Below the pieces are notes generated by a model. That model searched no databases, was not told the origin of the DNA, and saw nothing but the letters and a program-made list of their open reading frames with translations. 64,000 nucleotides of DNA from Paramylibacter ulvae (GTDB lineage Bacteria; Pseudomonadota; Alphaproteobacteria; Rhodobacterales; Rhodobacteraceae): positions 186,001-250,000 of the forward strand of contig NZ_BMZF01000002.1 in assembly GCF_014652655.1 (NCBI RefSeq), given 5' to 3'. Each line of letters begins with the position of its first letter. Position 1 is the stretch's first letter. Of the stretch, positions 9,308 to 19,566 are shown one piece after another. Made by a program: the position numbers and the translations under genes.

Positions 9308-12088
9308 ATGCTTGGCTTTAGCACATTGTCAAAAAAAGTTTTTGGCACACATAATGATCGCACGATTAATTCGGTTCGCCCATTGGTGGATAAAATCAAT
9401 GCCCTAGAGGATGATTTTGCGAAATTAACGGATGCTGGTATCGCTGCCAAAACCCAAGAATTCAGAGACCGCCTTGCAGGTGGTGAAAAGCTAGACGCAT
9501 TATTGCCCGAGGCATTTGCAAATGCGCGAGAAGCAGCCAAACGCGCGCTTGGCTTACGCGCCTATGATACCCAACTTATGGGCGGTATCTTTTTGCACCA
9601 AGGTAACATCGCCGAAATGAAAACAGGCGAAGGTAAAACCCTTGTGGGTGTTTTCCCAGTTTATTTAAATGCGCTGACAGGTCGGGGTGTTCACGTTGTG
9701 ACCGTGAACGATTATCTGGCAACGCGTGACGCGGAATGGATGGGCAAGGTTTATACCGCCCTTGGCATGACAACGGGTGTTGTTGTTCCCAACATGCCAG
9801 AACCCGACAAAATCGCGGCATATGCCGCCGATGTGACATATGCCACGAATAACGAGCTTGGCTTTGATTACTTGCGCGACAATATGAAATCTGATCTTAC
9901 CCAAATGGCGCAACGCGATCACTATTTCGCGATTGTGGATGAGGTGGACAGTATCCTGATCGACGAAGCGCGGACACCTTTAATCATTTCTGGCCCCGCC
10001 GAGGATAATTCGGAACTTTATATCCAAATGGATAAATTGGTTCCCGAATTGACCGAGGAACATTACACGATTGACGAAAAATCACGTGCATCCAACCTGA
10101 CGGACGAAGGCAATGATTTTGTTGAACAACGTTTGTTGGGGATGGGCGTGTTGCCAGAGGGTCAATCGCTGTATGATCCCGAAAGCACAACAATCGTTCA
10201 CCACATCAACAACGCCCTGCGCGCGCATGTTTTGTTTAAGAAAGACAAAGATTACATCGTGCGTGACAACAAGGTTGTGTTGATCGACGAATTCACAGGC
10301 CGCATGATGGCGGGTCGTCGCCTGTCCGAAGGGTTGCATCAGGCAATCGAGGCCAAAGAAGGCGCAAAAATCGAGCCTGAAAACGTGACCTTGGCATCGG
10401 TGACATTCCAAAACTATTTCCGTTTGTACGACAAGTTGGCGGGCATGACAGGTACGGCACAAACCGAAGCCGAAGAATTTGCACAAATTTACGGGCTGGG
10501 CGTTGTCGAAGTTCCGACAAACCGTCCCATCGCACGTATTGACGAACACGATGCAATTTATCGCACCGCAATTGAAAAATACCGCGCGATTGTTTCCGAA
10601 ATCGCGATTGCACATGCCAAAGGTCAGCCAACATTGGTGGGCACGACATCAATTGAAAAATCCGAATATCTGTCGGAAATGTTGTCCAATGCAAAAACAT
10701 TGACAGAAATCGCAACGCGGCTTCGCCAAACGGCGAATAATTTCAAAAAGGATTCCGAAAAGGAATCTTTCTTGAACGGTGCCGAAGCGCTGGAAAAATT
10801 TGCCAAAAACAAAGATGGCATTCCCCATAATGTTTTAAACGCGCGTTTCCACGAACAAGAGGCACAGATCGTCGCCGATGCGGGTAAACCTGGGGCGGTA
10901 ACAATCGCCACCAATATGGCGGGTCGCGGCACAGATATTCAATTGGGTGGTAACGTCGATATGGTCGTGAACGCCAAATTGACCGAACTGGGCGATGACG
11001 CAGATCCGGTGCAATTGCGCAAAGATGTCCAAGCAGACATTGCCAAAGATAAACAAACCGCGCTTGATGCGGGGGGACTGTTTGTTTTGGCAACGGAACG
11101 CCACGAAAGCCGACGGATCGATAATCAGCTACGCGGGCGTTCTGGGCGCCAGGGTGATCCGGGTCGCTCTGCATTTTATCTGTCGCTAGAGGATGACTTG
11201 ATGCGCATCTTTGGTTCCGAACGGCTTGATTCCGTTCTGGGCAAACTTGGTATGGCCGAAGGCGAAGCAATCATTCACCCTTGGGTCAACAAATCGCTTG
11301 AAAAAGCACAGGCCAAGGTCGAGGGCCACAACTTTGACATTCGTAAACAATTGTTGAAATTCGACGATGTGATGAATGATCAACGTAAGGCAATTTTTGA
11401 ACAACGCCTCGAAATCATGAAAGCCGAAGATTTATCCGAAATCGTCAAAGACATGCGCGACGAGGTAATCGACGATCTGGTCGATGAACATATCCCCGCA
11501 AAAGCATATGCCGATCAATGGAATGTCGAAGGATTGTATGGCAAGGTTCTAGAAATCCTTGGTCTCGACTTGCCCGTTGTAAAATGGGCCGCCGAAGAAG
11601 GCATCGATGACGAAGACATCCGCGAACGCCTGTCTGAAAAAGCAGACGAAGCAATGGCCGCAAAAACACGCGACATTGGCGGCGATCAAATGCGCCAAGC
11701 AGAAAAACATTTCTTGTTGCAAATCATTGATGGCAAATGGCGCGAACATCTGGTTACGCTGGAACATTTGCGTTCTGTTGTCGGCATGCGTGGCTACGCG
11801 CAGCGCGACCCGTTGAGCGAATATAAAACAGAAGCGTTCGAATTGTTTGAATCCATGCTTGATTCATTGCGCACCGATGTAACCCGCACATTGTCATTGA
11901 TCCGCAAACCTACCGAAGAAGAACAACAGCAAATGATCATGGAACAAATGGCCGCCGCTGGTGTTGTGCCAAATGGTATGGATGATGCTGACGATGTCGA
12001 TCAATCCGAATGGCCCGTTGTTGCGCGAAATGATCCGTGCCCATGCGGATCGGGTAAAAAATACAAACATTGCCACGGCAAACTGTAG
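9308..12088 (+). CDS. secA: Preprotein translocase ATPase SecA
   Basis: Motor ATPase of the Sec export channel, acting at the inner membrane with SecYEG. 926 residues, full length. Walker A is MKTGEGKTL (about residue 104), the DEAD-type box is [15 protein letters not shown], and the helicase motif [12 protein letters not shown] lies near residue 616. The C-terminal zinc site [13 protein letters not shown] that binds SecB is intact, in keeping with secB at 33.1 kb. GGAG precedes the ATG. It is followed at once by a rho-independent terminator. Confidence 0.98.
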   Translation: MLGFSTLSKKVFGTHNDRTINSVRPLVDKINALEDDFAKLTDAGIAAKTQEFRDRLAGGEKLDALLPEAFANAREAAKRALGLRAYDTQLMGGIFLHQGNIAEMKTGEGKTLVGVFPVYLNALTGRGVHVVTVNDYLATRDAEWMGKVYTALGMTTGVVVPNMPEPDKIAAYAADVTYATNNELGFDYLRDNMKSDLTQMAQRDHYFAIVDEVDSILIDEARTPLIISGPAEDNSELYIQMDKLVPELTEEHYTIDEKSRASNLTDEGNDFVEQRLLGMGVLPEGQSLYDPESTTIVHHINNALRAHVLFKKDKDYIVRDNKVVLIDEFTGRMMAGRRLSEGLHQAIEAKEGAKIEPENVTLASVTFQNYFRLYDKLAGMTGTAQTEAEEFAQIYGLGVVEVPTNRPIARIDEHDAIYRTAIEKYRAIVSEIAIAHAKGQPTLVGTTSIEKSEYLSEMLSNAKTLTEIATRLRQTANNFKKDSEKESFLNGAEALEKFAKNKDGIPHNVLNARFHEQEAQIVADAGKPGAVTIATNMAGRGTDIQLGGNVDMVVNAKLTELGDDADPVQLRKDVQADIAKDKQTALDAGGLFVLATERHESRRIDNQLRGRSGRQGDPGRSAFYLSLEDDLMRIFGSERLDSVLGKLGMAEGEAIIHPWVNKSLEKAQAKVEGHNFDIRKQLLKFDDVMNDQRKAIFEQRLEIMKAEDLSEIVKDMRDEVIDDLVDEHIPAKAYADQWNVEGLYGKVLEILGLDLPVVKWAAEEGIDDEDIRERLSEKADEAMAAKTRDIGGDQMRQAEKHFLLQIIDGKWREHLVTLEHLRSVVGMRGYAQRDPLSEYKTEAFELFESMLDSLRTDVTRTLSLIRKPTEEEQQQMIMEQMAAAGVVPNGMDDADDVDQSEWPVVARNDPCPCGSGKKYKHCHGKL

Positions 12089-12092
12089 CATG

Positions 12093-12112
12093 GGCACCTT
12101 CGGGTGCCTTTC
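12093..12112 (+). terminator. secA rho-independent terminator
   Basis: Six-base stem GGCACC / GGTGCC (12093-12098 with 12103-12108) closed by a TTCG tetraloop and followed by TTT. It starts four bases after the secA stop codon. The UUCG loop makes this an especially stable hairpin, although the T-run is short. Confidence 0.85.
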
Positions 12113-12200
12113 CTACATTTGAACAACAGGTTTAGCTAAAATCGCATTTCGTGCTCGGTTTTGATTGATCAATTGTCAAACCTTGTGAATACCTGCGGCT

Positions 12201-13712
12201 ATGAATTTATCAGTGTCCAAATTGTTGCGTGTTTTATCCATTTTTATGGCGCTCAATTATGTGGCCGCATTACCCGTGAACGCACAGGATGTTACGGTTT
12301 CAACCGAAAATAAATCCCTGTCGATCACAGGAAAAATCCTATTTTTTAATGACGAATATATTCGCCTGCAAACACCGCAAGGGCCGATAACGCTTCATGC
12401 TGATGGCTTGATGTGCGAGGGGTACAATTGCCCAAAACCCGAACAACGCCTTGCACGTATCGGTTTCGCTGGGCCGAGCAATTTGGTTTCCAGCTTTGTT
12501 CCTGAACTGGTGGACAGTACCGTCGCGCTTGGTGGTGAGAACGTAAAAATCAGTGAACCTGGCGATGATCCGATTGACGTCAGCCAAACACCCGCCTTGG
12601 AAATAACGCTGACAAATCGCGCCCTGACACCAGATCAACAAACAAGTGTGCGCCAACCGACATTGTTCATCGGGCAAACGCCGCACACACAAAATGAACA
12701 TCGCCGATCTGTCATTGCAAACGAAGGTTTAGTTCCAATCGTTAATCCAACAAACCCCGTTGAATCAATCAGTGTGGAAATGGTGCGCAAAATCATGCGC
12801 GGACAGGTGACGAATTGGAAAAAGTTGGGAGGGCAGGATATTCCAATTTCGCTCCATCTACCCAAGCGGATTTTACAGTCTCAAACTGACTGGCCCCGAA
12901 TGCTGTCCGATGCACAGCCCACGAAATCTGATACTCATCTGGTGATCAGTGAAACCATCGAACAGGTCGAAGACTTGGTTGATCAAGATGAAAATGCGAT
13001 CGGGTTTATACCCTATTCCAGCATGAAAAATTCACAGGGATTGCCCATAACCACACAGTGCAATTTGATGTTTCATGCCGATTATTTCACCATCAAATCT
13101 GGTGAATATCCGCTGACATATCAATATCATTTGTTTCGCCCGGCAAAACGATTACCACGCACAGCACGCGCTTTTTTAGCTGAAATCTATTCCCCGATCA
13201 GCCAGAGCATTTTGGAAAAACAAGGGTATCTTAGCCTTTGGCCAACCGCGCGATCATTTTCATATCAAGGTGATCGGCTTGCATACGCATTGCAAAACAT
13301 TTCCACCAAAGAAGGCTTAGGATATTTGCAAGATATGGTTGGCGCCCTCTCAAATGCGCGCCGCTTGTCCATGACGTTTCGGTTTGACTCAACGGGGCGC
13401 AAGCTGGATTTGGCGTCAACCGCACAAGCGCGGGTTTTACGTCAAGCAATTCAATCGGGGGTTTATGATGACCAACAACTGATTTTTGCAGGCTTTGCAG
13501 ATAACCGTGGTGACCACGCCAGCAACCAAACATTGTCACTTGCGCGTGCCAATCAGGTGTTGCGCCAAGTTTTTACCGACACATTAATCGAAGACCTTGA
13601 TCCAGATCGCGTCGCAGAAATGGCATTTGGTGAAATCGCACCCGTTGCTTGTAACGATACAGAACACGGCCAAGCATTGAATCGCCGCGTAGAATTATGG
13701 GTGCGTGATTAA
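12201..13712 (+). CDS. Phosphate-binding-like / OmpA domain fusion lipoprotein-like secreted protein
   Basis: 503-residue exported protein with two modules. An N-terminal signal peptide (hydrophobic about residues 7-28, ending VNAQD) is followed by a PstS/type-2 periplasmic-binding-like domain, with VPIVNPTNPVESISVEMVRKI and the RGQVTNWKKLGG motif. The last 140 residues are an OmpA/MotB peptidoglycan-binding domain (TFRFDSTGRKLD...FAGFADNRGDHASNQTLSLARA...NRRVELW). The combination suggests a ligand-binding domain anchored to the cell wall; the ligand is unknown. No lipobox cysteine is visible despite the general resemblance to lipoproteins. Its stop directly abuts the convergent radC stop. 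Confidence 0.8.
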   Translation: MNLSVSKLLRVLSIFMALNYVAALPVNAQDVTVSTENKSLSITGKILFFNDEYIRLQTPQGPITLHADGLMCEGYNCPKPEQRLARIGFAGPSNLVSSFVPELVDSTVALGGENVKISEPGDDPIDVSQTPALEITLTNRALTPDQQTSVRQPTLFIGQTPHTQNEHRRSVIANEGLVPIVNPTNPVESISVEMVRKIMRGQVTNWKKLGGQDIPISLHLPKRILQSQTDWPRMLSDAQPTKSDTHLVISETIEQVEDLVDQDENAIGFIPYSSMKNSQGLPITTQCNLMFHADYFTIKSGEYPLTYQYHLFRPAKRLPRTARAFLAEIYSPISQSILEKQGYLSLWPTARSFSYQGDRLAYALQNISTKEGLGYLQDMVGALSNARRLSMTFRFDSTGRKLDLASTAQARVLRQAIQSGVYDDQQLIFAGFADNRGDHASNQTLSLARANQVLRQVFTDTLIEDLDPDRVAEMAFGEIAPVACNDTEHGQALNRRVELWVRD

Positions 13713-14456
13713 TCACAATAACCCCAAGGAATGAAAGCTCGCGTCGGATTCTTTGCCGATCACAATGTGATCGTGAAGCGTAATATTTAACGCCTGCAAT
13801 GCATTTTCGATCCGCCGCGTCATATCAATATCTGCTTGGCTCGGTGATGGGTCGCCCGATGGGTGGTTATGCACCAAAATAATTGCGCTCGCGTTTAATT
13901 CCAACGCGCGTTTGGCGACCTCTCGTGGGTAAACAGGGACATGATCAACGGTGCCACGTTGCTGTTCTTCGTCGGCGATCAACGTGTTTTTACGATCCAA
14001 AAACAGAATACGAAATTGTTCCGTGTCACGATGTGCCATGACCGTTTTACAATATGCCATCAAGGCATCCCACGATGATAAAACATCCTGTCCCAATACC
14101 CGCGCCTGTGCCATGCGATGGCCCGCAGCCTCGATAATTTTTAATTCTTGCGCAACAGCGGGGCCGATCCCTTTGATTTTAGCAAGCCGCCCAATCGGTG
14201 CAGCCAGCACGCGATTAAAGTCGCCAAATTCCTTGATCAATTTATGCGCTAATGGTTTCACATCGCGCCGTGGTATTGCGCGAAACAGAATCAATTCCAA
14301 AATTTCATAATCGGGCATTGCCGCAGCGCCGCCCTTAAAAAATCGATCTCGCAACCGCGCGCGGTGGTTTTTGCGAAAATCTTCCACCACCATGGGTTTG
14401 CCCGTGAAAAGATCAGGTAAGGGTGATTCTTGAAAGCTATTGCGTTTACTGTCCAT
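13713..14456 (-). CDS. radC: RadC-family JAB domain protein
   Basis: 247-residue RadC protein. The N-terminal half contains the UPF0758 helix-hairpin-helix region (IKGIGPAVAQELKIIEAAGHR). The C-terminal half carries the JAMM metal motif HNHPSGDPSPSQAD, with histidines and aspartate in place. Named for DNA repair, but the role is not established for most copies. No mobile element sits nearby, which argues for the core chromosomal form and not the phage-borne one. Confidence 0.93.
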   Translation of the reverse strand: MDSKRNSFQESPLPDLFTGKPMVVEDFRKNHRARLRDRFFKGGAAAMPDYEILELILFRAIPRRDVKPLAHKLIKEFGDFNRVLAAPIGRLAKIKGIGPAVAQELKIIEAAGHRMAQARVLGQDVLSSWDALMAYCKTVMAHRDTEQFRILFLDRKNTLIADEEQQRGTVDHVPVYPREVAKRALELNASAIILVHNHPSGDPSPSQADIDMTRRIENALQALNITLHDHIVIGKESDASFHSLGLL

Positions 14457-14494
14457 ATGTTGACAGTGGCGCGACTTGGTTAACGAATGTTAAA

Positions 14495-15331
14495 TCAATC
14501 CCAAGTCGGGTGAAATTTTCCCGCTGGTGACAGGGTAAAAATTTCAACGCCATCGGATGTCACACCAACCGAATGTTCAAATTGCGCAGACAGCGATTTA
14601 TCGCGTGTTACCGCTGTCCAATCATCGGCCAGAATTTTGGTTTCTGGACGGCCAAGATTCAACATTGGTTCAATGGTGAAAAACATGCCCTCTTCCAGAA
14701 CGGGGCCAGTGCCCCAGCGACCATAATGCAAAACGTTTGGCGCGGAATGGAACACGCGCCCCAAACCATGACCACAAAAATCACGCACAACCGAACAACG
14801 CTGCGCTTCTGCATAGGTTTGGATCGCGGCACCAATATCGCCAAATGTATTGCCAGGTTTCACCTGATCAATACCCAACATCAATGCGGTGTGTGTCACA
14901 TCAATCAAGCGCTCTGCCTTTCGGCTCCGCTTGCCCGCGACATACATGCGAGAATTATCGCCAAACCAGCCGTCCAAAATAACAGTGACATCGATATTTA
15001 GAATATCACCTTCACGCAGTTTTTTATCCGATGGGATGCCGTGGCACACAACGTGGTTTATGGAAATACAGGTGGCGTGTTGATACCCGCGATACCCAAT
15101 CGTTGCCGATTTTGCCCCCGCATCATTCACCATATCCTCAACGGCCTTATCAAGCGCGGCGGTGGTTACACCAACCTCGATCATCGGGGCGACGTTGTCC
15201 AAGATTTCGGCGGCCAAACGCCCAGCGCGGCGCATGCCTTCGAATTCTTCGGGGGAATGAATGGTAATGCCATCGACATTAATTCTGGGTTTGCTGATCA
15301 CGTCATATGCCTGTTTTAATACTGATTGCAT
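14495..15331 (-). CDS. map: Type I methionine aminopeptidase
   Basis: Removes the initiator methionine from new proteins. 278 residues. The five metal ligands can be placed: aspartates in NIDVTVILDG and WFGDNSRM, histidine in FCGHGLGRVFH, and glutamates in FTIEPML and QFEHSVGV. It carries about 15 more N-terminal residues than the minimal E. coli enzyme. The gene starts two bases after the sfsA stop, so the two form an operon. Confidence 0.95.
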   Translation of the reverse strand: MQSVLKQAYDVISKPRINVDGITIHSPEEFEGMRRAGRLAAEILDNVAPMIEVGVTTAALDKAVEDMVNDAGAKSATIGYRGYQHATCISINHVVCHGIPSDKKLREGDILNIDVTVILDGWFGDNSRMYVAGKRSRKAERLIDVTHTALMLGIDQVKPGNTFGDIGAAIQTYAEAQRCSVVRDFCGHGLGRVFHSAPNVLHYGRWGTGPVLEEGMFFTIEPMLNLGRPETKILADDWTAVTRDKSLSAQFEHSVGVTSDGVEIFTLSPAGKFHPTWD

Positions 15332-15333
15332 CC

Positions 15334-16050
15334 TTAGACCGAAATGCGGCCCGATGCCAAGGGTAGTCTTTTGCCGATGAAAACTTCGTTAGCGGACAGT
15401 ACGGTATCGTAAATCAAAACATTCACTCCGCCGCCGCGCGCGTTTTCATAGGCCGCAAGATAGGTTGGGTCAATGTCGCCCGCCACGCGAAACGATGTCG
15501 CATCATCGCGCTGCACCAAATACAGGATTGTTGCGCGGTTCCCACTGGCAACCATATTTGCCAGCTCTGCCATATGTTTGGCCCCACGCACGGTCACGCT
15601 ATCTGGAAATTCAACGATCCCTTTTTCACGCGACAACGTCACGCTTTTCACTTCTAGGTAATGATCAGGTTCATCGTTTGCTGACAACAAAAAATCCACC
15701 CGAGAATTTTCACCATATTTTACCTCGGCCTTAAAATGATCAAAGGTTAATTCTGGAATGGCGTTGTTCACCAACGCCTCTGCGATAATTTTGTTGGGCA
15801 GCGCCGTATCAACACCGATCAGCGTGCCATCCGACAGCTCTGCCAATTTCCAAGAATAGTTTAATTTTCGCTTTGGGTCGTCATTTGATTCAACCCAAAC
15901 CTTGAGTCCGCTTGCGTTCATCCCTAGCATGGAACCAGGATTGGCCACATGCGCGGTTACGGCGCTGCCATCTGGCAATATTATGTCTGCCAAAAATCGC
16001 TTATATCTTCGCTCTAATATCGCGGGAACTAGGGGTCTGGTAAATTTCAT
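15334..16050 (-). CDS. sfsA: Sugar fermentation stimulation protein SfsA
   Basis: 238-residue SfsA-family protein, a probable nucleic-acid-binding nuclease-like fold of unclear role. Family features are the N-terminal PLVPAILERRYKRFLADI, the HVANPGSM loop, and YLEVKSVTL with the acidic/lysine residues shared with nucleases. I use the ATG at 16050 because the open frame to 16092 adds 14 residues overlapping the divergent cinA-like start. It lies upstream of map on the same strand. Confidence 0.9.
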   Translation of the reverse strand: MKFTRPLVPAILERRYKRFLADIILPDGSAVTAHVANPGSMLGMNASGLKVWVESNDDPKRKLNYSWKLAELSDGTLIGVDTALPNKIIAEALVNNAIPELTFDHFKAEVKYGENSRVDFLLSANDEPDHYLEVKSVTLSREKGIVEFPDSVTVRGAKHMAELANMVASGNRATILYLVQRDDATSFRVAGDIDPTYLAAYENARGGGVNVLIYDTVLSANEVFIGKRLPLASGRISV

Positions 16051-16091
16051 GCTAGCAGATTTACGAATATGTTGAACAAAGGACAATACCA

Positions 16092-16823
16092 ATGAAAAAC
16101 CCTACCGCGGCGATGCTGGTGATTGGCGACGAAATTTTGTCGGGGCGCACACGCGATGCGAATATGCACCACTTGGCGGGCGAACTGACCAAGATTGGGA
16201 TTAACCTGACAGAGGTGCGCGTGGTTGCGGATGAACCAGACGATATCGTGCGTGCCGTAAATGATCTGCGCGCACGCGTCACATATGTTTTCACCAGTGG
16301 CGGTATTGGACCAACGCATGATGACATCACCGCCGATTGTATTGCCGCCGCGTTTGGTGTTGGCATTGATGTGCGCGCAGACGCCCGCGCCGTATTGGCG
16401 ATGAATTATGAAAATGGCGAGGCGGATCTAAACCCGGCACGATTGCGCATGGCACGCATCCCCGATGGCGCAACGCTGATTGATAATCCGGTGTCACGCG
16501 CCCCTGGGTTCAGCATTGAAAACGTCCATGTTATGGCGGGTGTGCCAAGCGTATTTACCGCAATGGTCGCATGGTTATTGCCACAATTGGAACATGGCGC
16601 GGCGGTCGTATCCGACAGTTATCGCGCTGACCTACCTGAAAGTGTGATCGCAGGGCCATTGGGTGAAATCGCAGATGCATTTGCCGATTTATCCGTTGGG
16701 TCATATCCGTTTTTTGAAGATGGAAAACACGGTGCAAATTTGGTTGTGCGCGGAACGGACGCATCATTGGTTGCACAAGCAATGGATCGTATCAAATCCG
16801 TATTCTCAGGGCGCATCGCATGA
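16092..16823 (+). CDS. CinA-type molybdopterin-binding domain protein
   Basis: 243-residue competence/damage-inducible CinA N-terminal domain protein (MoCF-biosynthesis fold). The motif VFTSGGIGPTHDDITAD marks the family. The C-terminal nicotinamide-nucleotide amidase domain found in full CinA is absent, as is usual for the stand-alone alphaproteobacterial version. Substrate unproven; CinA-domain proteins act on ADP-ribose-like pyrophosphates. AAGGAC precedes the ATG. Its stop overlaps the start of the GNAT gene by four bases. Confidence 0.88.
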   Translation: MKNPTAAMLVIGDEILSGRTRDANMHHLAGELTKIGINLTEVRVVADEPDDIVRAVNDLRARVTYVFTSGGIGPTHDDITADCIAAAFGVGIDVRADARAVLAMNYENGEADLNPARLRMARIPDGATLIDNPVSRAPGFSIENVHVMAGVPSVFTAMVAWLLPQLEHGAAVVSDSYRADLPESVIAGPLGEIADAFADLSVGSYPFFEDGKHGANLVVRGTDASLVAQAMDRIKSVFSGRIA

Positions 16824-17518
16824 GCTGGACCAAACCCGATATTGAAACGCTCTATGATGCCATTGATGCAACATGGGCACCGTTTGAAATGCGCGAAGAA
16901 AACGGTTGGATCATCCGCGAGGGCCGTGGTGGCGGCAAACGTGTAAGCGCGGCCACCCAAACCGAGGCGAACGCAAGCATAGAAAACGCCGAACGTGCAA
17001 TGGATGCATTGGAACAACAACGCATGTTCATGATCCGCGCAGGGTTTCCAACGCTGGAAATTCAACTGGCGCGGCGGCAGTATTCGATATTGGATGCGAC
17101 ATTGATTATGGCCTGTGAAACAACCAAAATCGCCGCAAAGCATCCCGTTGATATTTCGCAAGATCCGTCGAAAACACAGGCTGAAATTTGGGCCGCTGGT
17201 GGCGTCAATTCAGAACGGCTTGATGTCATGCGTCGCGTATCTGTGCCCAAGGCATGCCTGTCCATCCAAAACAAAGCCGCAGCATTTGCCGCCATTCATG
17301 ATGGGGTGTGTATGGTGCATTGTGTCGAGGTGATTGAATCCATGCGCCGCCAAGGATTGGGAAAACAAATCATGCAAGCGGTGGCCGAATGGGCCGCGCA
17401 AAACAAAGCGCATACGGTTTGTATCCTTGTTGTCGCCGCAAATCATGGCGCTAAAACCATGTATGAAAAGATGGGATTGGTTGAAGTTGGCAAATACCAT
17501 TATCGCATCAAGCGTTAA
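16820..17518 (+). CDS. GNAT family N-acetyltransferase
   Basis: 232-residue acetyltransferase. The acetyl-CoA-binding motif A sits near the C-terminus (MRRQGLGKQIMQAVAEWA, R/QxxGxG/A type), followed by the motif-B-like tail NHGAKTMYEKMGLVEVGKYHY. The N-terminal 140 residues do not recall a known substrate domain. It is translationally coupled to the CinA-like gene (ATGA overlap), so the two probably serve one process, unknown. Its stop overlaps the convergent desaturase stop in TTAA. Confidence 0.82.
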   Translation: MSWTKPDIETLYDAIDATWAPFEMREENGWIIREGRGGGKRVSAATQTEANASIENAERAMDALEQQRMFMIRAGFPTLEIQLARRQYSILDATLIMACETTKIAAKHPVDISQDPSKTQAEIWAAGGVNSERLDVMRRVSVPKACLSIQNKAAAFAAIHDGVCMVHCVEVIESMRRQGLGKQIMQAVAEWAAQNKAHTVCILVVAANHGAKTMYEKMGLVEVGKYHYRIKR

Positions 17519-18510
17519 ACCAACGGTTTTTCACTTATGTCAGTGGTGGCTAAACTTGCTGTGGGAAAGCCAACCATTTTTCCCAATTCTTCATCCCACA
17601 ATTTCCAGCGGATACAGGATAATCCCTCAACCCAGCCAACTTTGACTGGGTTCAACATATGCGCGATGTCATTCTGACATTCTTGCAAACGGTATGATGG
17701 AATTCGCGCATTCAAATGATGTAAATCATGATATGCAATATTGGCGGTTGCCAAATCAAACACGCGGCCAAAATCCAAAATTGTTGTTCCCGTCAATGCA
17801 GCCGTTTGAAAATCCAAATTTGGGTGGCGTTCCCAATACGTATTTTCAAAATTATGCTGAACATAAGGAATTACAGATCCAGCCGTCGCACCAAAAATCG
17901 ACGCCCAAAGCATGATATAAACGCCTTTGAACCCCAACAACAAATAAACCGCACCCCACAGACCCAACAACAACGCATTCGTTATCATCGCATCCAACAC
18001 ACCCGAACGATTAATGTTTTTGGGCCAGCGATAGCGAAAGAAAAATATTATGATTGGTCCAACCAAGAAAAGCGTAAAGGCGCTGCGATAAATGCGATAT
18101 CCCATTCGTCGCACAGGTGTCGCTGCTTCATATTCCCCCACTGTCATTGTGTAAATTTCAGACGCATCACGTTCATCAAGATTTCCAATATGCGCATGAT
18201 GTAGCCCGTGATTATATCGCAATGATCGAAACGGGGTCCATGTTATCCCAGACAATAACGTGCCAACAACATTGTTCGCCCGCGATCCATGAAAAAACGA
18301 ATAATGTCCACAGTCATGTTGCAACATATAGAGACGGATAGTGCCAACACCGGTCAACAAAACAAACACGCTGCTTAAGAACCAATTGTTGTAAAACAAA
18401 TAGGCGAGTGAAAACGATCCAACATAAAATGCAATGGTCAAAATTAATTCACGCGCTGCCCGTTTATTATCGGCATACGCGTATTTCTTGGTAAAATCCT
18501 TGATCTTCAT
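17515..18510 (-). CDS. Membrane fatty acid desaturase
   Basis: 331-residue di-iron integral membrane desaturase. Three histidine boxes are visible: HDCGH (about residue 65), HHAH within NHGLHHAHIG, and HDLHH near residue 260. Hydrophobic stretches at about 25-60, 140-165 and 175-205 give the usual four-helix topology. Such enzymes put double bonds into membrane lipids or process carotenoid-type substrates; which one cannot be told. A LysR gene lies 70 bases upstream on the same strand and could regulate it. Confidence 0.88.
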   Translation of the reverse strand: MKIKDFTKKYAYADNKRAARELILTIAFYVGSFSLAYLFYNNWFLSSVFVLLTGVGTIRLYMLQHDCGHYSFFHGSRANNVVGTLLSGITWTPFRSLRYNHGLHHAHIGNLDERDASEIYTMTVGEYEAATPVRRMGYRIYRSAFTLFLVGPIIIFFFRYRWPKNINRSGVLDAMITNALLLGLWGAVYLLLGFKGVYIMLWASIFGATAGSVIPYVQHNFENTYWERHPNLDFQTAALTGTTILDFGRVFDLATANIAYHDLHHLNARIPSYRLQECQNDIAHMLNPVKVGWVEGLSCIRWKLWDEELGKMVGFPTASLATTDISEKPLV

Positions 18511-18580
18511 TTGTACCTCAAATGTATCGCTTCAATAACCCCCACATGAAATCAGAATAATAATTAATGTAATAAATGAC

Positions 18581-19489
18581 TTATGCCCAATCAGTCGCAT
18601 CACTATCTTTAAAATACGTGGCCAAAAAATCAATACAGGCGCGTAATTTTGGCTGTGTGTATGTTGCAGGTTGGTATACAGCGTAAATTCCTGCTTCGAG
18701 CACGGGAAGCTGTTCTAACACCTGAACCAATGAACCATCCTTGAGCGCAGGGGACACCAAAAAGTTTGGCAGTATCGTTAAACCTATGCCTTCTTTGGCG
18801 GCGGTCAATAATGACAGGCCGTCATTAACGGCAAAATTTCCCGGTGTGCGAATTTGGCGTTCTTCTCCACTTGTCGCGGTAAGATTCCAAACCTGATTTA
18901 CCGAACCTTGCGAATAATGCATCAAGCGATGCTCGGTTAATTCATCAATGGTGCGTGGCTCGCCGAATTTTTTAATATATTCAGGCGATGCAACAATATA
19001 AAAGCGTGCTGTGGCCAATTTGCGCGCCTTTAGCGAGCTATCAACCAACTTTCCGATGCGAATGGCCAAATCGATGTTGTCTTGAGTTAAATCGACAAAC
19101 CGATTTGTAAGCTCCATATTCACCCGAATTTCCGGATATTGCGCCAAAAATGCACCCATCGCGCGTGAAATTTGATTGCCACCAAAATCCGTACTGGCAG
19201 AGATTTTTATCGTACCTTTTGGCGCAGATTGCATCGACTGCACCTGTTCATCCGCAAAACGCACGTCTTCCAAAATTTTCGATACTTTATCGTAATATTG
19301 CTGTCCGATTTCCGTTGGGCTTACGCGCCGCGTTGTGCGGTTTAACAGTGTCGCACCCAATCGGAATTCAAGTGCGGAAATATGTTTGGAAATCGCAGAT
19401 TTTGAAATTTTCAGCTTTCGCGCCGCCTCTGTAAAGCCGCCGTTTTCAACGATGCTGGTAAAGGCTTGCATTTCGGTCAGATGGTCCAC
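18581..19489 (-). CDS. LysR family transcriptional regulator
   Basis: 302-residue LysR regulator with the N-terminal winged helix (FTEAARKLKISKSAISKHISALE, TLLNRTTRRVSPTEIG) and a C-terminal co-inducer domain. It resembles the CrgA-like/AaeR branch with the IRIGKLVDSSLKARKL segment. LysR proteins often control an adjacent gene; candidates are the desaturase just downstream or the DUF900 hydrolase upstream, all on the minus strand. No palindromic operator was identified in the 77-base gap before it. Confidence 0.92.
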   Translation of the reverse strand: MDHLTEMQAFTSIVENGGFTEAARKLKISKSAISKHISALEFRLGATLLNRTTRRVSPTEIGQQYYDKVSKILEDVRFADEQVQSMQSAPKGTIKISASTDFGGNQISRAMGAFLAQYPEIRVNMELTNRFVDLTQDNIDLAIRIGKLVDSSLKARKLATARFYIVASPEYIKKFGEPRTIDELTEHRLMHYSQGSVNQVWNLTATSGEERQIRTPGNFAVNDGLSLLTAAKEGIGLTILPNFLVSPALKDGSLVQVLEQLPVLEAGIYAVYQPATYTQPKLRACIDFLATYFKDSDATDWA

Positions 19490-19566
19490 ATTCGATCTTT
19501 CTGTTGGTAGTCACTCACGCTGCAACGCTAAATTTTTCGCACATCGGGCACAACCAATTCTTTGGC

